Assembly (NCBI GenBank): GCA_009783315.1
Contig: WRHI01000015.1
Coordinates: 1 to 39,432, forward strand
Source: Peptococcaceae bacterium
GTDB lineage: Bacteria; Bacillota; Desulfitobacteriia; Desulfitobacteriales; Syntrophobotulaceae
Length of the DNA stretch: 39,432 nt
Direction of reading: 5' to 3'
In this document: positions 33,501 through 39,432 of the stretch, piece after piece
Position numbering within the stretch: position 1 is the stretch's first letter
Layout of the letters: every line of letters starts with the position of its first letter
Notes under the pieces: generated by a model
Seen by the model: only the letters and a program-made list of their open reading frames with translations
Databases searched by the model: none
Told to the model about the DNA's origin: nothing
Translations under genes and position numbers: made by a program

Positions 33501-33807
33501 TTTTCTGATACCAATCTCTCCCCTGACCCCCACTAAACAACGCGTCAAAAGCCGCCCTGCCCCATTGGGACAGCGCCTCAAGAACGGCCGCCGCCCGCTC
33601 AATAAAGGGATCAATGGGCAATTCCAGATACTTCTCTAAGTACCACCGCAATTCACTTTGTAGGGTTGAATTCTGGCTCCCAACCAAATGCTCATATGGC
33701 GGTTTGATGCTTACAGCTTCACTTTGCCTCCCGTCATCACGCACAACCTTGAACAACGGCCACCCTTCTTCAGATTGGCCCTCCTCATGTCGGATTTGCA
33801 GCCGCAT
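30595..33807 (-). CDS. CHAT protease-STAND NTPase-TPR protein
   Basis: This 1070-residue protein starts after GGGAGGAG. Residues about 100-390 form a caspase-like CHAT domain with HFDGHG (His235) and VLNACQSA (Cys288) as the likely catalytic pair. Residues about 420-640 are a STAND/NB-ARC-type ATPase: entry motif GFIGRDRAVFRLERAI, Walker A GMSGEGKTT (451-459), Walker B FLVWDNFE (about 527-534), ITSRSQEDW and GNPLAV. A helical region follows to ~840. Five to six TPR units of about 40 residues (YHQLGNVAEERRDFGAAEEW-type) make up the C-terminus; four are nearly identical at DNA level. Known proteins of this design act as ligand-sensing, self-assembling proteases in conflict or cell-death pathways. 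That role here is inference. Confidence 0.88.
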   Translation of the reverse strand: MRLQIRHEEGQSEEGWPLFKVVRDDGRQSEAVSIKPPYEHLVGSQNSTLQSELRWYLEKYLELPIDPFIERAAAVLEALSQWGRAAFDALFSGGQGRDWYQKSRESLRDLHIVIVSNDASVLAWPWEALKSQEDVWIAQHCHMDRQLRDRPENYALTESLKKEEQLNILYVIARPKGENDVGFQTLARPLIDFAYSKDRSWPVRIDVLRPPTFDQLGEVLREKPGFYHIVHFDGHGQFIGEDGDSRPIGSLIFEKEKDPKHEGDAITAQMLRDLMPEHPIPIMVLNACQSAMQDEGGQEKGEEKEKGKDPFASVATSLMGAGIGCVVAMSYSLWVSGAKEFVTEFYRHVVSEGALGEGMRLGRQKMLRNSKRDSIIGKVEFHDWMVPVLYQQIDITKGVLPKLVYGEPRVRNLPREVLALGDYGFIGRDRAVFRLERAIHKQPQAGILIHGMSGEGKTTLVKGFLQWLEATNGLGEGAIWFSFEGIHNADSVLDTLAANLFGIQELVKSPEDKLRDVVKKLRSKRYFLVWDNFESVSGIPGTEVTPLIPEETDRKLLKNLLHELRGGQTKVLITSRSQEDWLELRECYRFPLEGLRGEELWEYCDAVVADLGQDGLDREDKDYHKLLNKLEGNPLAVRVMLLRLSERRKAALLLQELEEEGFNVQPGEEGVSRIQGALVVFERGLDRAFAPILRLLGLHERYASTALIGIMLNKTESEGKERLGNCFSALCSGGLCQPMGKNLYKLHPALRSCLTRCYPPGDEDQRAFVDVMGTLADTYAPKELHEQRPVFSQFGACFHRALELARELDMRADVMALTQGMASYALNARNFTEAERLYLRLVEEAKRGSDVEIEGGAYHQLGMVAGGRRDFTAAEEWYKKSLGMKHGNEHGAASTYHQLGNVAEERRDFGAAEEWYKKSLKIEEKQGNEHGVALTYGQLGRVAEDQMDYNTAEDLYKEALKIFLKQGDDRGEAIIYHQLGRIAQERRNYDAAEEWYNESLKIKLKRGNEHGAAFTYGQLGNVAEERREFDASENWYKKALAIFDKNDPHYAEIIRNNLISLQTMKGDDQQ

Positions 33808-33977
33808 AGCACCCTCTCCTCCCGTAAGGATTTATTCTTTGTCTCTCTTCCCAGATAATCACTATGTAGGGGGTTTTTCGACACTTTAGCGCCTTTTCCT
33901 TTTCGTTCCTACACAACCTTCTCCTTCCTCATTTTCGGGCTCTTCCCACTATCCCACCTCTCTTAACCCGCTTCAGG

Positions 33978-34661
33978 TTAATCCCAATTCTCACAAGCCA
34001 GACGCCTTTGCAGCTCCTTCAGCTTTTCCTTCCGCTGCTTGTAATCCGGCAGAACACCCCGCACCACAGCCCAGAACTTGTTCGAGTGGTTATGTTCCTG
34101 AATATGCGCCAACTCGTGCACCATCACATAGTCAATAACATCGTCGTCCGCCATAACCAGCCGCCAGGAAAAGTTAACGCTGTTTTGGGCGCTGCAGCTT
34201 CCCCAGCGTGTCTTCGCGCCGTTGATCTTAACAGCGGCAGGATACAGCCCGGTGATTTTCGCGTATTGGCCGGCCCTGTCCGTCAGCAGCTTTTTCGCCG
34301 TGACGCGATAAACCTGGATAACGGCGTGTCTGATCTCAACTGGCGACAATCCGGGCGGCAGATAGAAACAGGCGCCGTCGAATCCTGCCCGGTTCCCTTC
34401 TCTGGCGGTCAGCGGATACACCTGCCCCCGTACCGTTAGCAAGCTTTCGTAGGATAGCTGAAAAGCCGCCTTCTCCCGCAGAAGCCGCTCCTGGGCCAAA
34501 CGATGTTTGTCAATCCATTGTTGTTTGGAGGCGACGAAACGATCGATCTCCCTTTGGGCGACATGGAGCGGCGCGCGCACTTCAACCGCCGCCTTACCGG
34601 TAACACGTATGGCGATGGTTTTGCGTCGGGAACGGATAAGGGTGTAAGGGATTTTTTGCAT
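33978..34661 (-). CDS. YgjP-like zinc metallopeptidase (DUF45/SprT-like)
   Basis: This 227-residue protein belongs to the YgjP/WLM group. It has an N-terminal beta-rich part (TLIRSRRKTIAIRVTGKAAVEVRAP), the conserved KTRWGSCSAQNSVNFSWRL, then the zinc site VHELAHIQEHNHSNKFW. It starts at the ATG at 34661, eight bases after AGGGAG; ATGs slightly upstream are closer to or inside the site. The family is common beside restriction-modification and other accessory genes, but its substrate is not established. It lies 170 bp upstream of the CHAT gene on the same strand and could be cotranscribed. Confidence 0.85.
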   Translation of the reverse strand: MQKIPYTLIRSRRKTIAIRVTGKAAVEVRAPLHVAQREIDRFVASKQQWIDKHRLAQERLLREKAAFQLSYESLLTVRGQVYPLTAREGNRAGFDGACFYLPPGLSPVEIRHAVIQVYRVTAKKLLTDRAGQYAKITGLYPAAVKINGAKTRWGSCSAQNSVNFSWRLVMADDDVIDYVMVHELAHIQEHNHSNKFWAVVRGVLPDYKQRKEKLKELQRRLACENWD

Positions 34662-34782
34662 TGGCATGGCTCCCTTCAAATGCTCTTCTTATCAAAGGAT
34701 GTCTTATCAGGCCGCGGGAATTAATTGTAACATATTACAGTCTTCCTGTCTTAAAGGGCGTTCGAGCCCTTCCGCAAAACAG

Positions 34783-34814
34783 CCACCCCAACTCTTGTTA
34801 AAAAGTCGGGGTGG
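34783..34814 (-). terminator. Probable terminator after the M23-LysM gene
   Basis: CCACCCCGACT and AGTTGGGGTGG form an 11-bp stem with one mismatch, followed on the minus strand by CTGTTTTG. The T tract is short. A second small hairpin (AAGGGC..GCCCTT) follows at about 34754-34771. Confidence 0.5.
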
Positions 34815-34846
34815 TAATCAAAGAGAGGAGAAGATGTGTGCGTGAC

Positions 34847-35767
34847 TTACGCTGCAGGAATAACAAGTTTTTGGCCGGGAAATATAACGTAATTTGGCGC
34901 CGCGATATTGTTCGTAGAGGCAATATTTTGCCATTTAACGCCAAATTTTGCTCCGATGGCGCTCAAGGTGTCGCCTTTGACGACCACATACGTTCTTTGG
35001 GTAGAAGGTTGTTGCTGTGTCCCTGGGTTTCCTACGGCGACGCTCAGTGTCTTTGCAGCCGTTCTGCCACTGACATCATAAGCCGTAATTGTAATTGTGC
35101 GATTGCCGGCATTCAGCGTATTGCCATTTAAGCTCCAATTCTTTTTATCAGAGCTTGACATTTGATAGACCGTGCTGTTTCCGTTAAACTGAAGTGTTAC
35201 TTTTGAAGCGGTTACATTTGTCGTTGCGAAAAAATTGAACTTATCATTTGTTGTGCCGCTGGTTTTACTGGCGCTGACAGAAACAGTCAGAGTTGTTGAT
35301 GGCGTTGATGGCGTTGGGGTCGAAGAGGAAACATTGGCAAAATCAATATAGTCGGATGGCTGCAAGAGATTCTTATTGTAATTCCATACTGTAGAATTCT
35401 CAAGTTCGATATGCAAGTGAGGCGCCGAATAAGTCGCTCCCGAGTTCCCCATCATTCCGACAGGGTCGCCGGGTTTTACGGTAGCACCGACACCAAAGGG
35501 GCTTGAGTTTTGCATATGGGCCATGAGAATAACCCTGTTGTCTGTGGTTTTGATGACTATGTGATTGCCATAAGCGGCGCCGCAGTCGTTCTTTCTGACA
35601 ATTGTTCCCTGTGCCGGACTGACCAATGTCACATTGCTTGATGATCCATCCGCGGGCACATAATCTTCACCGGGATGATAGCCGGCAGCCCATTGGGTCC
35701 CAGTCTTTTTGAAAGCACAAGTCAAGGTAACACCTTTGGTAAAAGGGGATCTGTACGGTTTAGCCAT
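34847..35767 (-). CDS. M23 peptidase-Ig-LysM protein without signal peptide
   Basis: This 306-residue protein begins with the catalytic domain. HPGEDY supplies the first His and Asp and HLHIE the HxH of the LytM/M23 zinc site, with GNHIVIK and PGDPVGMMGNSG as family landmarks. A Ser/Thr/Pro linker (about residues 148-162) leads to an Ig-like beta domain. The last ~45 residues are LysM (YVVVKGDTLSAIGAKFGVKW), which binds peptidoglycan. AAGGAGG precedes the ATG. There is no export signal, so it resembles a phage endolysin or a lysis-released enzyme more than a secreted autolysin. No other phage gene is visible nearby. Confidence 0.88.
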   Translation of the reverse strand: MAKPYRSPFTKGVTLTCAFKKTGTQWAAGYHPGEDYVPADGSSSNVTLVSPAQGTIVRKNDCGAAYGNHIVIKTTDNRVILMAHMQNSSPFGVGATVKPGDPVGMMGNSGATYSAPHLHIELENSTVWNYNKNLLQPSDYIDFANVSSSTPTPSTPSTTLTVSVSASKTSGTTNDKFNFFATTNVTASKVTLQFNGNSTVYQMSSSDKKNWSLNGNTLNAGNRTITITAYDVSGRTAAKTLSVAVGNPGTQQQPSTQRTYVVVKGDTLSAIGAKFGVKWQNIASTNNIAAPNYVIFPGQKLVIPAA

Positions 35768-36089
35768 TGAAAATTCCTCCTTAAGATAAGTGATTGGTGA
35801 TTTTTGATATTGATCAGCTTTGATGCTTTTTCCTTTTCATGAGGCGGTGTGGTTTTTAGGCGGCTGGAATATTTGATCATTTTGGCTCCCGTTCATATCT
35901 TGTCTAAGACACCCCCTTCATCATATTTAGCCAATATATTTCCCGCGTTTTGCACCTCCTCTAAAATCTTTTTACTGAATTTGTGTTTGGGACAGGCTGC
36001 TTATGAGTAAAGTTTAGCTTGAGCTTGATCACGATTCATTAACTGATAGTTAAATATTACATGAATTTTGGTCCTCTATAGTCAGGCTC
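35768..36089. other. Gap upstream of the M23 gene, no clear gene
   Basis: On the minus strand this holds a short open stretch at about 35896-35999 (reading KHKFSKKILEEVQNAGNILA before a stop). It includes an AGGAGGTG site but no matching full gene; it may be the tail of a decayed gene. I see no confident promoter. Confidence 0.3.
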
Positions 36090-36292
36090 CAAAAGAACCC
36101 AATTCAAAGGCCACAAAAGACCGCGAACGACCTCGCATCATCGAGGTACGAGGGGCAGGTTGGGGACCGGGATAATCCATTTTGCCTTTAGCCAGACGAT
36201 TCACAGGAAAAAGCCCGCCATAATTGAGCGGGCTTTGGATTATCCCGGGCGCCAACCTGCTCCTTGGGACTCTACGAAAGTAAGCGTCTGCC
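36090..36292. repeat. Family B nested palindrome, copy B2
   Basis: The arms at about 36151-36180 and 36236-36265 enclose the same inner hairpin as B1 (AAGCCCGC..GCGGGCTT). Flanking words are shared with B1, including CCCAATTCA, ACGACCTC, ATCATCGAGG and AGTAAGCGTCT. The unit lies immediately upstream of the rhodanese promoter. Confidence 0.85.
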
Positions 36293-36331
36293 CCCACCCA
36301 CGATCATCGGTCATATAGAGGGCCCCGGTCG

Positions 36332-36360
36332 TTGACCTATCCCTGTTCATGCAATATACT
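36332..36360 (+). promoter_or_regulatory. Promoter of the rhodanese gene
   Basis: TTGACC at 36332-36337 and TATACT at 36355-36360 are 17 bp apart. This is a strong sigma-A match 63 bp before the rhodanese ATG. Confidence 0.65.
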
Positions 36361-36423
36361 AATACCAGCAAAGCGCATCCCGAAAAGGCGCAAACAAAAA
36401 AACAACGATAGGATGAACACAAA

Positions 36424-36780
36424 ATGGGCTTAATCTCAAAGATCTTTGCAGGCAACACCATCTCCGCGCGGGAAGCGCACGAAAAAATGGCGCAGGGCGG
36501 TGATTATGTTCTGCTGGATGTCCGCACGCCGGAAGAATACAAAACAATCAGGATTGACGGCGCGACTCTGATCCCTGTGGATCAGCTAGAACAAAAGGCG
36601 GCGGCGGCCTTGCCGGACAAGAAAAGTCTCATACTGGTTTATTGCCAGAGCGGTATGCGGGCCACCAGCGCCGTCAAAATGCTGAAACATATGGGATATG
36701 ACAATGCGGTAAGTTTTGGCGGCATAATGAACTGGCCTTATGAAACTGTCAAAGGCCCGGTCACCGGCGCCGGAGCTTGA
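36424..36780 (+). CDS. Single-domain rhodanese-like sulfurtransferase
   Basis: This 118-residue protein has the rhodanese fold: YVLLDVRTPEEY near residue 28, then the active-site loop VYCQSGMRA with the catalytic Cys that carries the persulfide, and GYDNAVSFGGIMNW at the end. Such proteins pass sulfur between donors and acceptors, but the partner is unknown. The site before the ATG is weak (AGGATG). It is a lone plus-strand gene with its own promoter. Downstream (36781-36986) I see only a short minus-strand frame of unknown nature. Confidence 0.88.
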   Translation: MGLISKIFAGNTISAREAHEKMAQGGDYVLLDVRTPEEYKTIRIDGATLIPVDQLEQKAAAALPDKKSLILVYCQSGMRATSAVKMLKHMGYDNAVSFGGIMNWPYETVKGPVTGAGA

Positions 36781-36986
36781 ATCCGACGCAGCCAGCCACG
36801 AGAATCAGGCTTGGCTGAAAAACGGAACACATTCTCGACACGCACCAAATTGGCATTCACAGCTGTCTTGGCCCGTTTGGGCTCGATCAGCTTGTATTTC
36901 GTCTTTTTTGGGTCGTGCTCGTTGTGGCCTGGATAACGACAGCCAAATAGATTCATGCGGGAGCCAGCCCCCGGCAATATCATCTG

Positions 36987-37454
36987 CTATTTCGCTTTTA
37001 TTAATCTTATTATGTAATAAATAATTGAGCCAAAAAGCAGGAAAAACCATACAAACAGAAACAAGCCCAGTCTGATTTGAGAAAGCGATTGCATAATCGT
37101 AATACATATAAATCCAGCAACTATTAATAATTTGGTTACAGCCATTAAGTCCTTCAGAATCCTGTAAACACGGAATTTATTTTCCTCCATAACCGTTACG
37201 CCCGTGTTCCACCAGCTCAGCGGAGATCGTTCAGCCAGCAGCATAACCACATACATTATCCCAGCAAAAACAGGTTCGATGAGTATAATACCTTTGCCGT
37301 CATATCTGGTCACAGATCCATCCAGACCATAGTGACCAGGAATCTGGTCAGGCAGGCTGTTCCATATGACTATGAGATAGAGCACAATTCCCACCAATTG
37401 AATCAGGCAAATAATGTTAATCGAAATATCAAAGATATTGTCTTTTCTCTTCAC
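36987..37454 (-). CDS. DUF1648-domain membrane protein
   Basis: This 155-residue protein has four predicted TM helices. The first is followed by the DUF1648 signature WNSLPDQIPGHYGLDGSVTRY, seen in the N-terminal part of SdpI-like immunity and signalling proteins. The others are LIEPVFAGIMYVVML, LLIVAGFICITIMQSL and LFLFVWFFLLFGSIIYYI. It starts with GTG after GAGGTGG. The SdpI C-terminal half is missing, so an immunity role should not be assumed. It lies next to an ilvN remnant, in a run of unrelated minus-strand genes. Confidence 0.75.
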   Translation of the reverse strand: MKRKDNIFDISINIICLIQLVGIVLYLIVIWNSLPDQIPGHYGLDGSVTRYDGKGIILIEPVFAGIMYVVMLLAERSPLSWWNTGVTVMEENKFRVYRILKDLMAVTKLLIVAGFICITIMQSLSQIRLGLFLFVWFFLLFGSIIYYIIRLIKAK

Positions 37455-37530
37455 TTCTTTCCACCTCTCTCCGTGTTATCTCATTTATGTACTCTCTATC
37501 CACGGCCCCCCGCGCCCTGCGTATCCATCC

Positions 37531-37668
37531 TCAATTCTCCTTCGCCACCTCAGGTCCCCGCCCAATCGCAATCTTCCCCGTCCGTACGATCTCCCGGATC
37601 CCATAATCCGCCAGAAGCTCAACAATCGTGTCAATCTTCATCAGCTCTCCGGTCAGCTCCACAATCAT
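37531..37668 (-). pseudogene. ilvN: C-terminal remnant of acetolactate synthase small subunit
   Basis: The frame reads MIVELTGELMKIDTIVELLA, then DYGIREIVRTGKIAIGRG and a short tail, 45 residues. This is the second-domain segment of IlvN/IlvH: the VTG...KIEALIELL..YGIKEIARTG pattern near residues 110-155 of the ~165-residue subunit. An in-frame stop lies five codons before the Met, and no ACT domain is found upstream. The next gene begins 24 bp away. No ilvB or ilvC is nearby. I read it as the 3' relic of a deleted ilv operon. Confidence 0.8.
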
Positions 37669-37692
37669 TATACAGGTTTTTCAATCGCGCAT

Positions 37693-38085
37693 CTAGGAGG
37701 ATCTTATGAAGCAGCGTGTACAGCTGATATCTTTCAGCAGTAAGACGCCGCAAGATATTAAGTGATTTTGGCTTGGCGGAGTATTAGGGTTTATCCGCAA
37801 CCTGGTCAATCGCGGAAAATCAATCAGTGCGGCCAGTTGTGTCTGATCCGGCTCATGTAATGTCAGCTCGACCAGACAAGGAAAGTCTTTGGCCTTTTGC
37901 CAGTTCCTATCATCACGGGTAATGGTCAGCCTTTGCGAGTCTATTGGCGCGTCATCAAGATTCGGAAAGTGGTACACCCATCGCTTATAATTGGGAGCGA
38001 TAGTCCAGTATGCGGAAGATTGCTCAGGCACAAATGGTCTATACTCACTTTGGGTCTTCATCATGCCGTAGACAATTCTCACCAA
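37693..38085 (-). CDS. Hypothetical protein with LRR-like segment
   Basis: This 130-residue frame starts MVRIVYGMMKTQSEYRPFVP and contains WQKAKDFPCLVELTLHEPD and FPRLTRLRINPN, spaced like two leucine-rich repeats. It is aromatic-rich in its first half (AYWTIAPNYKRWVYHFPNL). I recognise no family. It could be the end of a larger LRR protein truncated by rearrangement, since the ilvN relic begins 24 bp downstream. No strong ribosome binding site is seen. Confidence 0.4.
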   Translation of the reverse strand: MVRIVYGMMKTQSEYRPFVPEQSSAYWTIAPNYKRWVYHFPNLDDAPIDSQRLTITRDDRNWQKAKDFPCLVELTLHEPDQTQLAALIDFPRLTRLRINPNTPPSQNHLISCGVLLLKDISCTRCFIRSS

Positions 38086-38124
38086 ACGGCGCCTGTTTCT
38101 TTCAGTAAAATAACACGCAATGAC

Positions 38125-38153
38125 TTGAAAACGGCGGCAAATTAGCTTAATAT
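38125..38153 (+). promoter_or_regulatory. Promoter of the Rpn-family gene
   Basis: TTGAAA at 38125-38130 and TAATAT at 38148-38153 are 17 bp apart, about 39 bp before the ATG. It is AT-rich between -10 and the gene. Confidence 0.5.
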
Positions 38154-38191
38154 TTAATTAGATAGTATCATATTAGAAGGGAGATCAGGTC

Positions 38192-39061
38192 ATGCCAATA
38201 CTTCCTATGGATATCGACATCCTGCCGCCTTCCGATGATCGAGTTTTCAAATTGCTTCTGGTTTCACCAGAAGCAAAGCCAGCGTTGATAGATTTAATCT
38301 CTGTCCTCATTAATCTTCCGGTCACTGATGTTGTCATACGGAATAACGAACTCCCTCTGGGAGATTCTCAAGAAAAAGCAGAACGGCTCGATTTGAATTG
38401 TGTGACTGATAACAATATCCAAGTCGATGTCGAAATGCAGGCCAGCCATATTAAAGAGTTATTGGGTGGACATGAAAATTTATTTGGCAAAAGCATATAT
38501 TATCTTTGTGATTTGCATTCATCCCAAAGTTCTATCGGAAAATCCTATGACGAACTAGCCCGGACATATCAGATCACCTTTTGCATGTATCCTCTTTTTC
38601 CTGAGAGAAAAGGGTTTATCAATTCCTTTTCCATGCGGCATGATACAGATAACGGCCTCTTGCATGACGCGATCCATGCGGTATTTGTGGAACTGAGCAA
38701 ATTAGATGAGGTTTTGAAGAAACCTGTTGATGAGATGACAGACTTGGAAAAATGGGCGGTATTCTTCCGCTACGCTAATGTTCCTGAGTACCGTGAAGTC
38801 GCCAACAAAGTTATAGAATCAAAGGAGGTGTTGAAAATGGCTGGAACCCTATTGACAGGAATCAGCAAAGACGAACGGGAACGAGCAATCTTTCGTAGCC
38901 GCAGAATGTACCAATCCGATCAGGATTCGAACATGGCTACCACAAGAAAAGAAGAACGTCTTATCATAGCCAAAAACCTATTGGGACTGGATATGCCAAT
39001 CGAAAAAATTGTCTTAGCCACTGGCTTAACCCGCGAGGAAGTAGAAGGTTTACTCAGATAA
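38192..39061 (+). CDS. Rpn-family PD-(D/E)XK nuclease (transposase-like)
   Basis: This 289-residue protein fits the Rpn/PDDEXK-transposase family, nucleases that promote RecA-independent recombination. The start PPSDDRVFKLLLVSPEAKPALIDLI is typical. The nuclease core is ERLDLNCVTDNNIQVDVEMQ, with Asp and the Glu-X-Gln pair as likely metal ligands. Then come SIYYLCDLHSSQ and the C-terminal DMPIEKIVLATGLTREEVEGL, a helix-turn-helix-like stretch. An AAGGGAG site and a sigma-A-like promoter precede it, and a terminator follows. It stands alone, as these genes usually do. Confidence 0.88.
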   Translation: MPILPMDIDILPPSDDRVFKLLLVSPEAKPALIDLISVLINLPVTDVVIRNNELPLGDSQEKAERLDLNCVTDNNIQVDVEMQASHIKELLGGHENLFGKSIYYLCDLHSSQSSIGKSYDELARTYQITFCMYPLFPERKGFINSFSMRHDTDNGLLHDAIHAVFVELSKLDEVLKKPVDEMTDLEKWAVFFRYANVPEYREVANKVIESKEVLKMAGTLLTGISKDERERAIFRSRRMYQSDQDSNMATTRKEERLIIAKNLLGLDMPIEKIVLATGLTREEVEGLLR

Positions 39062-39085
39062 AAGACACATTGCATAGCGAAAAAG

Positions 39086-39117
39086 TGAACTGTGGCTATG
39101 CGCCACGGTTCATTTTT
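39086..39117 (+). terminator. Rho-independent terminator after the Rpn-family gene
   Basis: TGAACTGTGGC and GCCACGGTTCA pair around a short loop with one G-T pair, followed by TTTTT. It lies 25 bp after the stop codon. Confidence 0.85.
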
Positions 39118-39304
39118 CGTTGGCTATAAAACACAATGCACACGAGAATAAGGAACCCTCTTATGGTTCTCCCTTTTCAAATATTGATATATCCTTGTTG
39201 AAAACAACCACGTGAACGGACGGGTGGTTCAATCCGTGAAGGCCTATTTGTTATCTCTTCATGCAATATCAGTAGAACGGTCCCCTGTTTCATTGCTCCA
39301 AAAA

Positions 39305-39432
39305 CCGGCAATTCGGGGGTATTCATGGGGCACATGCATACGGTTCAATGAGGGACGCGTCAGGGGTTGGGGAGCGGCAGAATCCAAGCGCCTCACCGCC
39401 CGACGCAGCCCCCGAAAGGCGAAAAAAATACG
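39305..39432. repeat. Family C palindromic repeat, copy C4, cut by window edge
   Basis: It starts CCGGCAATTCGGGGG and continues through GGTTCAATGAGGG to the inner arm (AGGGGTTGGGGAGCGGCAGA) and the hairpin word AGGCGAAAAAAATACG. The outer part matches the reverse complement of the right end of C2. The sequence between the terminator and this copy (39118-39304) shows no gene. Confidence 0.7.

Noticed and set aside
36738-36983. 81-residue minus-strand frame overlapping the rhodanese end
   Set aside because: No ribosome binding site and no recognised motif; the first part has protein-like composition, but evidence is too weak to list as a gene.
36987-37454. SdpI-type immunity protein
   Set aside because: Only the DUF1648 part is present; the SdpI C-terminal domain is missing.
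34847-39061. Prophage remnant
   Set aside because: The endolysin-like gene and the Rpn nuclease are the only suggestive genes; no structural, integrase or holin genes are present.

Overview
The window comes from a Bacillota (Firmicutes) chromosome, most likely a spore-forming clostridial lineage. The main evidence is the block yqfC-yqfD-phoH-pgpH-ybeY-dgkA-cdd-era-recO, which has the Bacillus/Clostridium gene order and includes the sporulation-associated proteins YqfC and YqfD. Further evidence is strong AGGAGG-type ribosome binding sites, sigma-A-like promoters, a FatA-type acyl-ACP thioesterase, and at the left edge small helical proteins like those of type VII secretion (ESX/LXG) loci. I cannot name a species.

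Layout. Positions 1-1239 (minus strand) hold a putative type VII secretion cassette: a cut-off LXG-like protein and two small helical partners, with a repeat just upstream. At 1621-5352 (plus) a consensus promoter with a BlaI/CopY-like operator precedes a lipoprotein. A secreted protein follows, made of InlB-type repeats fused to a GH99/WbsX-like domain, and then a terminator. Positions 5344-16005 (minus) hold an AlkC-like DNA glycosylase and the conserved housekeeping run recO-deoC-era-cdd-dgkA-ybeY-pgpH-phoH-yqfD-yqfC. At 16081-19766 (minus) are a membrane-anchored metallophosphoesterase and RecQ. About 1 kb of repeats lies between recQ and a plus-strand acyl-ACP thioesterase. Positions 21533-28678 (minus) form a cofactor operon read as DUF2520 protein-panC-panD-nadB-nadC-coaX-dusB. 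It covers pantothenate/CoA and NAD synthesis and has its own promoter. Positions 29189-33807 (minus) form a four-gene accessory operon: a CHAT protease-STAND NTPase-TPR protein, a 131-residue partner, and two membrane-anchored small proteins. The right end holds a YgjP-like metallopeptidase, an M23-LysM protein without a signal peptide, a rhodanese, a DUF1648 membrane protein, a decayed acetolactate synthase small subunit (ilvN), an LRR-like orphan and an Rpn-family nuclease.

The unusual feature of the window is its repeat content. Three dispersed families occur. Family A is a ~120-bp core flanked by inverted arrays of a 7-bp unit; its two copies sit at the 3' ends of era and nadC. Family B is a ~200-bp nested palindrome whose two copies differ by matched changes in both arms. 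Family C is a modular ~350-bp palindrome, present as four whole or partial copies. In addition, several housekeeping genes (era, phoH, pgpH, recQ, nadB and the DUF2520 gene) carry short in-frame tandem repeats, while gene gaps carry repeats whose units are not multiples of three.

The best candidate for an undescribed system is the CHAT-STAND-TPR operon. It has the parts of a sensor (TPR), a switch (STAND NTPase), a caspase-like protease (CHAT) and nearby membrane-associated small proteins. Any defence or cell-death role is inference.
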